From: Cyanobacteriota bacterium
Lineage (GTDB): Bacteria > Cyanobacteriota > Cyanobacteriia > PCC-6307 > Cyanobiaceae
Length of the DNA: 10,444 nucleotides
Direction: 5' to 3'
Assembly: GCA_947463165.1 (NCBI GenBank)
Contig: CANHSW010000046.1
Location: forward strand, 1 to 10,444
This document shows positions 1-5,884 of this stretch, one piece after another; the first letter of the stretch is position 1, and every line of letters begins with the position of its first letter. Position numbers and translations under genes: made by a program. The notes beneath the pieces were generated by a model. The model was not told the DNA's origin, did not search any database, and was given only the letters and a program-made list of their open reading frames with translations.

Positions 1-46
1 CGGCATTGCTGCTGGCGATCACCAGGGGAGTGGGGGATTTGTGCAT
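1..46 (-). CDS. rdgB: RdgB/HAM1 family XTP/dITP diphosphatase, N-terminus only
   Basis: Only the first 15 codons lie in the window; the gene continues past the left edge. They read MHKSPTPLVIASSNA, which matches the start of RdgB/HAM1 proteins, where an LVIASxNxGK strand and loop opens the nucleotide-binding site. The family hydrolyses non-canonical purine triphosphates (ITP, dITP, XTP) to monophosphates in the cytoplasm and so keeps them out of DNA and RNA. The ATG (46-44 on the minus strand) overlaps the TAA stop of the phosphohexomutase by one base (TAATG), which implies co-transcription and translational coupling. The call rests on a short motif and on my recollection that the two genes are neighbours in picocyanobacteria; the decisive GK and catalytic residues are outside the window. 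Confidence 0.72.
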   Translation of the reverse strand, partial: MHKSPTPLVIASSNA

Positions 47-1515
47 TAGATCGATTCGGCCAGCTGGCGCGCCCAGCCCAGCACCTCGTCCACCCGCTCC
101 TGGTTCGGGGCCTCGCAGTAGAGCCTCAGTAGCGGCTCGGTGCCCGAGAAGCGCAGCATCAGCCAGTGGCTGGGACCCATACGCAGCTTGACGCCGTCGG
201 TGCGGATCACCTGCTGCACCGCCACCCCGGCCACCTCGCTGGGGGGGGTGGCGGCCAGCAATTGCTCCAGGCGCGTTCGGGCTGCCATGTCGGGCAGCCG
301 CAGGTCGAGCCGGTCATAGGCGGCGGCGCCGCCACAGCGCTGCTGCAGTTCGTCGATGCGTTCCCCCAGGGGCACGCCCCCCTCCACCAGCGCCTCGATC
401 AACAGCAGGGCGGCAAAGGGGGCATCGCGCTCCGGCAGGTGCATGCCAAAGCCCACCCCGCCTGATTCCTCGCCCCCCACCAACACCTCGCCGGCCAACA
501 TCTCGGCGGCGATGTATTTGAAGCCCACCGGCATCTCCAACACCTCGCGGCCGAGGTTCTCGGCCACCAGCTGCATCAGGTCGGAGCCGCTCACGGTTTT
601 GATCACGCTGCCGGGCAGTTGACGGGCCCGGGCCAGGTGGTCGATGAACAGGGGCATCAGCAGCTGGGTGCTGCAGAAGCGGCCCCGCTCGTCCACTGCG
701 GCGATGCGGTCGCCATCGCCGTCGAAAACGATGCCCATCGCCGGCTTGCCGGCGGCGGTGCTGACCCGCACCGCCTCGATCAGTTGTTGCAGGTAGGGGG
801 CCAGCGGTTCCGGCGGGTTGCCGCCAAACAGCGGATCCCGCTGCGACCTGATCTCCTCGATCGCGCCGCTGGCCACCGCCGCCGCCCCCAGCAGGGCCGG
901 CAGCACCCCGGCGGCCGAGCCGTGCATCGGATCCACGATCACCCGCAGCCCCAGCCGCTCCAGCCCCCGGGCCAGGGCGTCGGTGTCCACCTTGGCCCGC
1001 AGGCCGGCCACATAGGCCCCCATCGCATCGAAGCGGGGCGTTTCGCCAGGGATCGGCACTGTGATGCCACCGGCCGCCAGCCTGGTTTCCACCCGCTTGG
1101 TGAAGTCCCCCTCCACCGACCCCCCGAAGGGTCCCTTGATCTTCAGGCCCAGCCATTCCGGCGGGTTGTGGCTGGCGGTGATCACCAGGGCGCCGAGGGC
1201 GCCGCGCTCCACCACCGCCCAGCTGGAGGCGGGGGTGGGGGTGGCACTGTCCGCCAGCAGCGGCTCCAGATCGGCGCCGCGCACGGCCGCCGCGATCGCC
1301 GCCGCCAGTTCGGGGGCCAGGAAGCGGCGGTCGTAGCCGATCACCACCTCGCGGCTATCTAAACCGGCGGGGGCGGAGGCGGCCAGTTCCCTGGCGGCGG
1401 CGGCGGCCACCGGCAGCAGCCGCTCCACGGTGATGTCCACGCCGAGGATGCCGCGCCAGCCATCGGTGCCAAAGGCGATCGGCGCGGCCTCCAGGGGCAG
1501 GGGGGCGGAAGCCAT
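46..1515 (-). CDS. phosphoglucomutase/phosphomannomutase family protein (alpha-D-phosphohexomutase)
   Basis: A 489-residue cytoplasmic enzyme, full length for the family, which moves phosphate between C1 and C6 of a hexose. All four family loops are present: FGTDGWRG (15-22), the catalytic phosphoserine loop TASHNP (113-118, Ser115), the Mg-binding loop FDGDGDR (264-270), and the sugar and phosphate loops GFKYI (331-335), GGEESGG (347-353) and RFSGTEP (455-461). The frame stays open upstream to 1662, but I chose the ATG at 1515 because conserved sequence begins about 14 residues after it and the extension is low-complexity and overlaps the divergent gene. No clear Shine-Dalgarno precedes it. 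Its stop overlaps the rdgB start. Substrate (glucose, mannose or a bisphosphate-forming reaction) cannot be read from the sequence. The closest type I recall is the second cyanobacterial PGM (Synechocystis Slr1334-like), reported as a glucose-1,6-bisphosphate synthase. Confidence 0.93.
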   Translation of the reverse strand: MASAPLPLEAAPIAFGTDGWRGILGVDITVERLLPVAAAAARELAASAPAGLDSREVVIGYDRRFLAPELAAAIAAAVRGADLEPLLADSATPTPASSWAVVERGALGALVITASHNPPEWLGLKIKGPFGGSVEGDFTKRVETRLAAGGITVPIPGETPRFDAMGAYVAGLRAKVDTDALARGLERLGLRVIVDPMHGSAAGVLPALLGAAAVASGAIEEIRSQRDPLFGGNPPEPLAPYLQQLIEAVRVSTAAGKPAMGIVFDGDGDRIAAVDERGRFCSTQLLMPLFIDHLARARQLPGSVIKTVSGSDLMQLVAENLGREVLEMPVGFKYIAAEMLAGEVLVGGEESGGVGFGMHLPERDAPFAALLLIEALVEGGVPLGERIDELQQRCGGAAAYDRLDLRLPDMAARTRLEQLLAATPPSEVAGVAVQQVIRTDGVKLRMGPSHWLMLRFSGTEPLLRLYCEAPNQERVDEVLGWARQLAESI

Positions 1516-1574
1516 CGGCTGGGGGTGGGCGAATGGCCTGTTCGTAGCAGTTGGCGCGGGGTGTGGGGAAGGGG

Positions 1575-1607
1575 GGAGTGCCGGCCTGGTGGCAGACCAC
1601 CGACTCC
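1575..1607 (+). promoter_or_regulatory. possible leader hairpin upstream of the TM0106-like gene
   Basis: In the 106-bp gap between two divergent genes, GGTGG (1588-1592) pairs with CCACC (1597-1601) around a CAGA tetraloop. Outside it, GGAGT (1575-1579) can pair with ACTCC (1603-1607), leaving an asymmetric internal loop. The structure ends 14 bases before the ATG at 1622, so it would lie in the 5' leader if the transcript starts upstream. No T-run follows, so it is not a typical terminator. GC-rich sequence makes chance hairpins common, hence the low confidence. Confidence 0.25.
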
Positions 1608-1621
1608 TTAGCCTGATCGCC

Positions 1622-3130
1622 ATGGCTGATGAGCGGGCTACGCGGGCTGATGAGCGGGCCACCGGCGCTCACGAGCTGATTACGGACCGGTTGTTGCGCA
1701 GTTGGCTGCGCTGCAAGCGCCGCGCCTGGCTCGATCGCCACGCCGATCCCAGCGCCCGCACCTGGAGCGCCCACAGGGCTCTCACCATCCAGGACCAACT
1801 GCGCTGTTTTCAGCAGCTGGTTCCCGATAAGCCAGGCCATGGCGAGGCGGCCGCCCAAGCTGCTGCCCCTTCCCTGGTGGGCCTGCGCCTGCGGGGCCAG
1901 GGGCCGGCTGGACTGGCGCTGGAGGCCCATCCAGCCCTGCTGGAGCGGGTGGAGGGGCCCAGCCGCTGGGGTGCCCACGCCTACAGGCCCGTGTTGGGGC
2001 GCCAGGGTCGCAACCTCACCCGCGAGCATCGCCTGCTGTTGGCCTTCTGGGGCCGCCTGTTGGCGGAGCACCAGCAGGCCCCGGTGCCCCATGCCCTGGT
2101 GGTGGCCCTCGATGGCGGGGTGTTGCAGCGCGAACGCCTGGCCCTGGGCGATTCCCTGCAGCGCCAGCTGGGGGAGGCCTTGCCGCGGCTTGCCGAGGAT
2201 CTGCAGCGCAGCAGCCCGCCGCCGCTGCTGGCCGACCGCAAAAAATGTGTGCTCTGCAGCTGGCGGGCCCTCTGCGATGGCGAGGCCGCTGCGGTTGGCC
2301 ACCTCGGCGAGGTGAGCGGCATCGGCGGTAAGCGCCGGGAGATGTTGGTGGAATTGGGTATCGAAACCCTGCCCCAGCTGGCCGCCACCGATCCGGCCTG
2401 GTTGGCGGAGGCCCTGGCCGTACATGGCGAGCAGCACCGCGAGATCGCCGGCCAATTGGTGGCCCAGGCGCGGGTGCAGGCCGCCGGCGAACCCGAACAG
2501 CTGCAGCCCTTGGATCTGCCCCTGCCGGAGTTGCTGGGGGCTCCGGGGGTGTTGCTCTACGACATCGAGTCTGATCCCGATGCCCGGGACGACTTTTTGC
2601 ATGGCTTCGTGGTGCTGCCTAGAAACCCCGATGGCGGCTGGCCCCCCCAGCCATCGCCTGAGCTCTCGGCCCGCTGGCGCTACCTGCCGCTGCTGGCCCT
2701 CCAGGAGCACGGCGAGCAGCGGCTGTGGCGGCGCCTGCGGGCCCTGCTGGCCCGCTACCCCGATTGGCCGCTGCTCCACTACGGCGAAACAGAAGCGATC
2801 GCCCTGTTGCGCCTGGCCAGGCGCATGGGGGCGAGCGAAGCGGAAACGGCGGCCCTGCGGGCCCGGTTGCTGGATGTCCACGCCCGCCTGCGCCGGGCCT
2901 GGCGCCTGCCGGTGAACAGCTACGGCCTCAAGGCGGTGGCCAGCTGGGTGGGATTTCGCTGGAGTCAGCCCGGCGTCGATGGGGCCCGCTGCCTGCTCTG
3001 GTGGCGCCAGTGGCGCCACTGGCGCCGCGATGGCGGCCAGCCGGCGCTGCAGCGGATTTTTGTTTACAACCGCGACGACAACCTGGCCACCTGGGCCGTG
3101 ACCCGTTGGCTGCTCGATCGGCAATCCTGA
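1622..3130 (+). CDS. TM0106-family RecB-like putative nuclease with RNase H-like domain
   Basis: A 502-residue predicted DNA- or RNA-processing protein. An N-terminal RecB-like part carries Cys31 (RCKRRAWLD); Cys209, Cys212 and Cys218 (CVLCSWRALC) follow, the four-cysteine pattern of Fe-S stabilised AddB/Cas4-type nucleases. A helix-hairpin-helix-like stretch covers about 229-253 (VSGIGGKRREMLVELGIETL). From about 308 comes an RNase H-like (DEDD-type) domain with YDIES (313-317), LLDVH (416-420) and YNRDD (482-486), which would supply the acidic metal ligands. The usual RecB catalytic residues (PD...DxK) are not evident around 103-130, where the sequence reads HPALLERV and PVLGRQGR. I chose the ATG at 1622 because conserved sequence begins at about residue 19. 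The frame is open upstream to 1430, but that would overlap the divergent mutase. Residues 2-15 are a duplicated heptad. It lacks the helicase domain fused in some relatives. The cellular role is unknown. Confidence 0.82.
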   Translation: MADERATRADERATGAHELITDRLLRSWLRCKRRAWLDRHADPSARTWSAHRALTIQDQLRCFQQLVPDKPGHGEAAAQAAAPSLVGLRLRGQGPAGLALEAHPALLERVEGPSRWGAHAYRPVLGRQGRNLTREHRLLLAFWGRLLAEHQQAPVPHALVVALDGGVLQRERLALGDSLQRQLGEALPRLAEDLQRSSPPPLLADRKKCVLCSWRALCDGEAAAVGHLGEVSGIGGKRREMLVELGIETLPQLAATDPAWLAEALAVHGEQHREIAGQLVAQARVQAAGEPEQLQPLDLPLPELLGAPGVLLYDIESDPDARDDFLHGFVVLPRNPDGGWPPQPSPELSARWRYLPLLALQEHGEQRLWRRLRALLARYPDWPLLHYGETEAIALLRLARRMGASEAETAALRARLLDVHARLRRAWRLPVNSYGLKAVASWVGFRWSQPGVDGARCLLWWRQWRHWRRDGGQPALQRIFVYNRDDNLATWAVTRWLLDRQS

Positions 3131-3143
3131 TCCGCCTGAGTGG

Positions 3144-3162
3144 GCTGGCCCCCCCCGCCAGC
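3144..3162. terminator. weak hairpin between convergent genes
   Basis: The 39-bp gap between the nuclease stop and the ygfZ stop holds GCTGGC (3144-3149) and GCCAGC (3157-3162), a perfect 6-bp stem around a seven-C loop. It sits where a bidirectional terminator would be expected, but neither side has a T-run. This is position-based inference on a short stem. Confidence 0.3.
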
Positions 3163-3169
3163 AGAACAC

Positions 3170-4111
3170 TTAGAGGCGGCTGCCGGCCCCCTGGGGTGGC
3201 GGCACAAAGGCTGGCGGCGTGGAGATCGTCAACTGGGCGGCACCCGCCCAAAGCTCTGGCTGCTCCAGGGCGACACGACGCACCAGGGCCAAGCCCTCGG
3301 CGCCAGCGGCGGTGGCCAGGCAGGAGCTGATCGCGCCGGCCCGCTGGCCATCGGCCGTGGTGATGCTGGCGCCGCGCTCTGGCATGGGGGCTGGCGCGGC
3401 TGGATTTGGCTGCCAGCGCCAATGGCGCAGCTGCTGCTTAACGCCGTCATAGGTGGCCAGCTTGGCCAGGGTTTCCTGGCCCACGTAACAGCCCTTGTTG
3501 AGGCTCACCCAGCCGGCCAGACCCAGCTCAAAGGGATTGGTGTCGTCGTTGATCTCCTCGGGCTGGCTGGGAAATCCGCTACGGATGCGCTGCAGTTCGA
3601 TCGCCTCTGCAGATAGTTGCGGCAGCGGCGCCAGCCAGTGGGGCAGCTGCTCCTGGCCCCGCAGCAGCAGGGCCGGCTGGTCTGCTCCGGCCCCTAGATC
3701 CACGCCGGGCCGCAGTAATTCACCCCCCCCGGCGGCCGCCTCGCCACTCCCTGCGGCCGCCTCGCCCTCCGGGGGGCTCGCCCCCAGCCAGCGCACCAGC
3801 AGCGCCGGCTCCGGTGGACCCAGTGTCACCTGATCGGCGGGAAACAGCACCCGATCCAGCCCTTGCCTGATGGCTTGGCCATCGCCAGAGAGCACCAGCA
3901 GGTCGGCGGCCCGCTGCCGCACCAGCACCAGCGCCAGGCCGCGCATGCGGGCTGTGGGGCTGGTTAGCGCAGTGGCCAGTGTTTGGCCGGGGCTGGCCTG
4001 GGCTAACGCCTGACTGCTCTGGCCATGCAGGAAGCGCAGCACGTCGGCTCCCTCCAGCCGGATCAGGCTCACCGGGGTGCTCCAGCGGCAGGGGCTGAGG
4101 GGTTGGCTCAT
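3170..4111 (-). CDS. ygfZ: YgfZ/GcvT-like folate-binding protein
   Basis: A 313-residue protein of the YgfZ (COG0354) branch of the aminomethyltransferase-fold family. The diagnostic motif KGCYVGQE is at 206-213 with its conserved Cys208, and the N-terminal strand-helix LIRLEGADVLRFLHGQSS (17-34) is typical. In E. coli, YgfZ uses folate to help maintain or repair Fe-S clusters in enzymes such as MiaB; it is not a glycine-cleavage T protein. Residues 114-131 are an Ala/Gly/Glu-rich insert with a repeated GEAAAG unit, probably a flexible loop made by a 21-base duplication. The ATG at 4111 gives a start close to the conserved region; the upstream side is repeat-filled and lacks a clear ribosome site. 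It lies downstream of pyrE on the same strand and converges with the nuclease gene. Function is assigned from family knowledge. Confidence 0.9.
   Translation of the reverse strand: MSQPLSPCRWSTPVSLIRLEGADVLRFLHGQSSQALAQASPGQTLATALTSPTARMRGLALVLVRQRAADLLVLSGDGQAIRQGLDRVLFPADQVTLGPPEPALLVRWLGASPPEGEAAAGSGEAAAGGGELLRPGVDLGAGADQPALLLRGQEQLPHWLAPLPQLSAEAIELQRIRSGFPSQPEEINDDTNPFELGLAGWVSLNKGCYVGQETLAKLATYDGVKQQLRHWRWQPNPAAPAPMPERGASITTADGQRAGAISSCLATAAGAEGLALVRRVALEQPELWAGAAQLTISTPPAFVPPPQGAGSRL
3732..3766. repeat. 21-bp period in-frame duplication inside ygfZ
   Basis: The 14-mer GCGGCCGCCTCGCC occurs exactly at 3732-3745 and again at 3753-3766, a period of 21 bases or seven codons. On the coding strand it gives the doubled GEAAAG unit at about residues 116-128 of YgfZ. 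The unit keeps the reading frame, so the effect is a lengthened low-complexity loop. Confidence 0.75.
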
Positions 4112-4161
4112 CGGTGGCGGTTGGGGGAGGAAGGTTTAAGTGGGGGCAGGGGCCCAGCGGG

Positions 4162-4259
4162 GGGCAGCTGCTCAACGCGGGCAGCTGCTCAACTGGGGGC
4201 GGGAGGCTTAACGCGGGCAGCTGCTTAACGGGGGCAGCTCAAAGGGGGGCAGCTCAAAG
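4162..4259. repeat. degenerate GCAGCTG-containing tandem repeats in the pyrE-ygfZ gap
   Basis: Units are GGGCAGCTGCTCAACGC (4162-4178), GGGCAGCTGCTCAACTG (4179-4195), a diverged unit ending CTTAACGC (4196-4214), GGGCAGCTGCTTAACGG (4215-4231), then two shortened copies GGGCAGCTCAAAG (4232-4244 and 4247-4259). The period is 17 bases at first and 15 at the end. The long copies contain the 8-bp palindrome GCAGCTGC. The array fills more than half of the 171-bp gap and would be transcribed if pyrE and ygfZ form one unit. On the minus strand the units read (G)TTGAGCAGCTGCCC. No protein-coding role is likely. Confidence 0.8.
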
Positions 4260-4282
4260 GGGGCTTCTGGGGATCGAGCCGC

Positions 4283-4885
4283 TCAGTTTTTAGGCCGCTG
4301 GCCAGCCGCCATGGCGGCCACCTCTTCCAGCAGGTAGAGGCTGCGCAGTTCGAGTTGGGCGGCTTGCAGCGCCTCCAGGCCGCCCTCCTGGCGATCCACG
4401 ATCGTCACCACCCGCTCCACCAGATAGCCCGCCTGGCGCAACTGCTCCACCGCCTGCAATGAGGAGCCACCGCTGGTCACCACGTCTTCCAGCACGGTGA
4501 TGCGGCTGCCGGCCGGCGGCAGGGGGCCCTCCAGCCAGGCGCCGGTGCCATGGCCCTTGGCCTGTTTACGCACGATCAGGGCATCTAGCTGCCGACCATC
4601 GAGGGCGGCCCGCATCGCCACGGCACTCACCAGCGGATCGGCCCCCAGGGTGAGGCCGGCCACCGCCACGGCCTCCGCTTCCACCTGGTCCAGCATCAGC
4701 CTCCCCAGCAGGGCCAGCCCCACGCCGCTGAGGCTCACCGGTTTGCAGTTCACGTAGTGATGGCTGCTACGGCCGGAGGCCAGGGTGAACTGCCCGTGTC
4801 GATAGGCCTGGGCGGCCAGCAGCTGCAGCAGGCTTTCGCCCATGGCGCCATCGGCGCCGGGCAGGCTGATCGCGGAGAGAGACAC
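4283..4885 (-). CDS. pyrE: orotate phosphoribosyltransferase
   Basis: Converts orotate and PRPP to orotidine 5'-monophosphate in the pyrimidine pathway, in the cytoplasm, as a dimer with shared active sites. The PRPP-binding signature [11 protein letters not shown] is at 131-141. The flexible catalytic loop with RKQAKGHG (106-113; Arg106, Lys107, Lys110, His112) and the N-terminal [16 protein letters not shown] (33-48) are those of PyrE. At 200 residues it is full length. This frame starts with GTG at 4885; an in-frame ATG at 4843 (15th codon, [10 protein letters not shown]) sits just before the conserved helix and is an equally good or better start. Neither has a visible Shine-Dalgarno sequence. 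It is followed by ygfZ on the same strand after a repeat-filled gap, and it diverges from the secreted-protein gene. The function call is firm; the start is not. Confidence 0.93.
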   Translation of the reverse strand: MSLSAISLPGADGAMGESLLQLLAAQAYRHGQFTLASGRSSHHYVNCKPVSLSGVGLALLGRLMLDQVEAEAVAVAGLTLGADPLVSAVAMRAALDGRQLDALIVRKQAKGHGTGAWLEGPLPPAGSRITVLEDVVTSGGSSLQAVEQLRQAGYLVERVVTIVDRQEGGLEALQAAQLELRSLYLLEEVAAMAAGQRPKN

Positions 4886-4985
4886 GCTGAATTGGCACTA
4901 AATAGCCAGTTTGGGCTGGTGCGGTGCGGCTGTAGTGCCTACGGTTCAGCCAACATCCTTTCGTAGCCGCTCTCGGTTAGCAGTC

Positions 4986-5615
4986 ATGGCCAGAGACTTC
5001 CATAGCCGCCGGCCCCTCCGGGGCCTGCTTGGCGCCGGTCAGCCGTTCGCCTGGGCCCTGGCGCTGCTGCTGCCCGCCCCGCTGATCGGCTGGTCCGCGG
5101 CGGTCCAGGCCCAGACCGTGGTGGCGGGTACCCCGGTGATTTGCAACACCAGCTGGGAGGCCTCGCCAGCTCTGCCCAGGAGCGGCTTTAGCCGGGGCTC
5201 TCAGCTGCCGCCACCGGTGTTGATCACCCGCTGTCAGCGCGGCCAGAACATCCCTGAACTGATGGAGCGGCGGATGATGACCCACACAGCCCCCTACGCC
5301 CCTGGCGTCTCCCTGGGCCACCAGGTCGCCGATCTCTTCGGTATTGCCATCGGCGGACTGGATGGCAACAAGTTCATGGGCCTGGGCTTCCCAGACCAAA
5401 CGATCGTTTGGGATGGCACGGCGGTGGAAAACACCTACCGGGCGCTGCTGGAGGAGCAGAGCCAGCCCTTGGCCTGGCGCACGGCCGATGTGTCCAGCGG
5501 TTTTTGTAGCAACCTCTCGGCTGGCTCTTGTCGGGAGCTCAGCTCCTCGGAGCAAGTGGTGCCCTGGCAAAATCGGCCAGCGCGCCGCGGGGCCACCGTC
5601 AGGGGGCTCTGGTAG
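4986..5615 (+). CDS. secreted or periplasmic protein of unknown function with four cysteines
   Basis: A 209-residue protein that I do not recognise. It begins with an Arg-rich n-region (MARDFHSRRPLRG), a hydrophobic core at about 21-36, and an AxA-like site VQA|QT, giving a likely signal peptidase I cut after Ala42. The predicted mature part has exactly four cysteines (53, 83, 174, 182), which could form two disulfides outside the cytoplasm. No transmembrane segment follows the signal. The middle (about 105-150: SLGHQVADLFGIAIGG, GLGFPDQTIVWDG) is the best-ordered stretch, and the C-terminal 25 residues look disordered. I chose ATG 4986 because it places the signal peptide correctly; an upstream TTG at 4911 would bury it. 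It diverges from pyrE across about 100 bp and precedes the tRNA by 51 bp. The signal peptide and normal codon pattern support a real gene. Confidence 0.75.
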   Translation: MARDFHSRRPLRGLLGAGQPFAWALALLLPAPLIGWSAAVQAQTVVAGTPVICNTSWEASPALPRSGFSRGSQLPPPVLITRCQRGQNIPELMERRMMTHTAPYAPGVSLGHQVADLFGIAIGGLDGNKFMGLGFPDQTIVWDGTAVENTYRALLEEQSQPLAWRTADVSSGFCSNLSAGSCRELSSSEQVVPWQNRPARRGATVRGLW

Positions 5616-5626
5616 GCCAGGCTGGC

Positions 5627-5661
5627 GGCCAATCCAGGGGCTATCGCCGCTTGGATCGGCC
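5627..5661 (+). terminator. hairpin between the secreted-protein gene and the tRNA
   Basis: GGCCAATCCA (5627-5636) pairs with TGGATCGGCC (5652-5661) with one A-C mismatch in a 10-bp stem and a 15-base loop. It starts 11 bases after the stop codon and ends 5 bases before the tRNA. It could end the upstream transcript or shape the tRNA precursor leader. There is no T-run, so terminator function is only an inference. Confidence 0.35.
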
Positions 5662-5666
5662 AACCC

Positions 5667-5739
5667 GGGGGCTTAGCTATCTGGTGAAAGCACCCGACTC
5701 ATAATCGGAGTCAGGCGGGTTCGATTCCCGCAGCCCCCA
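5667..5739 (+). tRNA. tRNA with CAT anticodon (tRNA-Ile2 or elongator tRNA-Met)
   Basis: A 73-base cloverleaf. The acceptor stem GGGGGCT (5667-5673) pairs with AGCCCCC (5732-5738), with discriminator A5739 and no encoded CCA. The D-arm stem starts at 5676 (GCT/AGC). Anticodon stem CCCGA/TCGGA encloses the loop CTCATAA, with anticodon CAT at 5700-5702. The variable loop is GTCAG. The T-stem GCGGG/CCCGC closes the loop TTCGATT. The first anticodon-stem pair (C27-A43) and the fourth D-stem pair are mismatched. It is not the initiator, because the acceptor stem is fully paired from base 1. CAT could mean elongator Met, or Ile2 if the C is changed to lysidine by TilS. The pattern AAAGC...CCC-ACTCATAAT-GG...GCGGG recalls chloroplast trnI-CAU, so I lean to Ile2. 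Confidence 0.93.
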
Positions 5740-5755
5740 TTCCCGCAGCCCCAAT
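5724..5755. repeat. tandem duplication of the tRNA 3' end
   Basis: ATTCCCGCAGCCCC, which covers part of the T-arm and the acceptor strand of the tRNA, occurs exactly at 5724-5737 and again at 5739-5752, a 15-base period (15-base units match at 14 of 15 positions). The second copy lies directly after the discriminator base. It could be slippage, or a scar of integration and excision at the tRNA 3' end. Confidence 0.8.
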
Positions 5756-5855
5756 TGCTGCCAGAGCTTTACGGACAGATCCCCGCTGGACCAGCCAGCT
5801 GGCCTGCTCCGCTGGACCCACCCACTGGTCTAGGCATGGTTGCGGGCTGATCACT

Positions 5856-5861
5856 GATAAT
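5856..5861 (+). promoter_or_regulatory. possible -10 element for the Gfo/Idh gene
   Basis: GATAAT matches the TATAAT consensus at five of six positions and lies 23 bases before the ATG at 5885, in an otherwise GC-rich 145-bp gap. No convincing -35 hexamer stands 16-18 bases upstream (5833-5838 is GGCATG). The call rests on the -10 match and its position only. Confidence 0.3.
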
Positions 5862-5884
5862 CGGTGCACCTGAATCCCCGAGCC

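Noticed and set aside
619..1362. 247-codon plus-strand frame inside the phosphohexomutase
   Set aside because: Antisense shadow: His/Gln/Arg-rich and without any known motif.
1355..3169. 604-codon open frame on the minus strand opposite the TM0106-like gene
   Set aside because: Rich in Gln, Gly, Pro and Ala with no recognisable motif; it mirrors the GC-rich codons of the plus-strand gene, which has clear family motifs.
3720..4175. 151-codon minus-strand frame overlapping the ygfZ start and the repeats
   Set aside because: Proline- and glycine-rich, out of frame with YgfZ, and begins inside the repeat array; no sign of coding.
4162..4259. Possible CRISPR array in the pyrE-ygfZ gap
   Set aside because: Units are only 13-17 bases, adjoin without unique spacers of regular length, and differ from each other; no cas gene is present.
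4911..4985. N-terminal extension of the secreted protein from a TTG at 4911
   Set aside because: It would bury the signal peptide behind 25 residues with no conserved look; ATG 4986 gives a normal export signal.
5809..5818. CCGCTGGACC repeated at 5783-5792 and 5809-5818
   Set aside because: Ten bases only, at a 26-base spacing in a GC-rich gap; too short to separate from chance without genome comparison.
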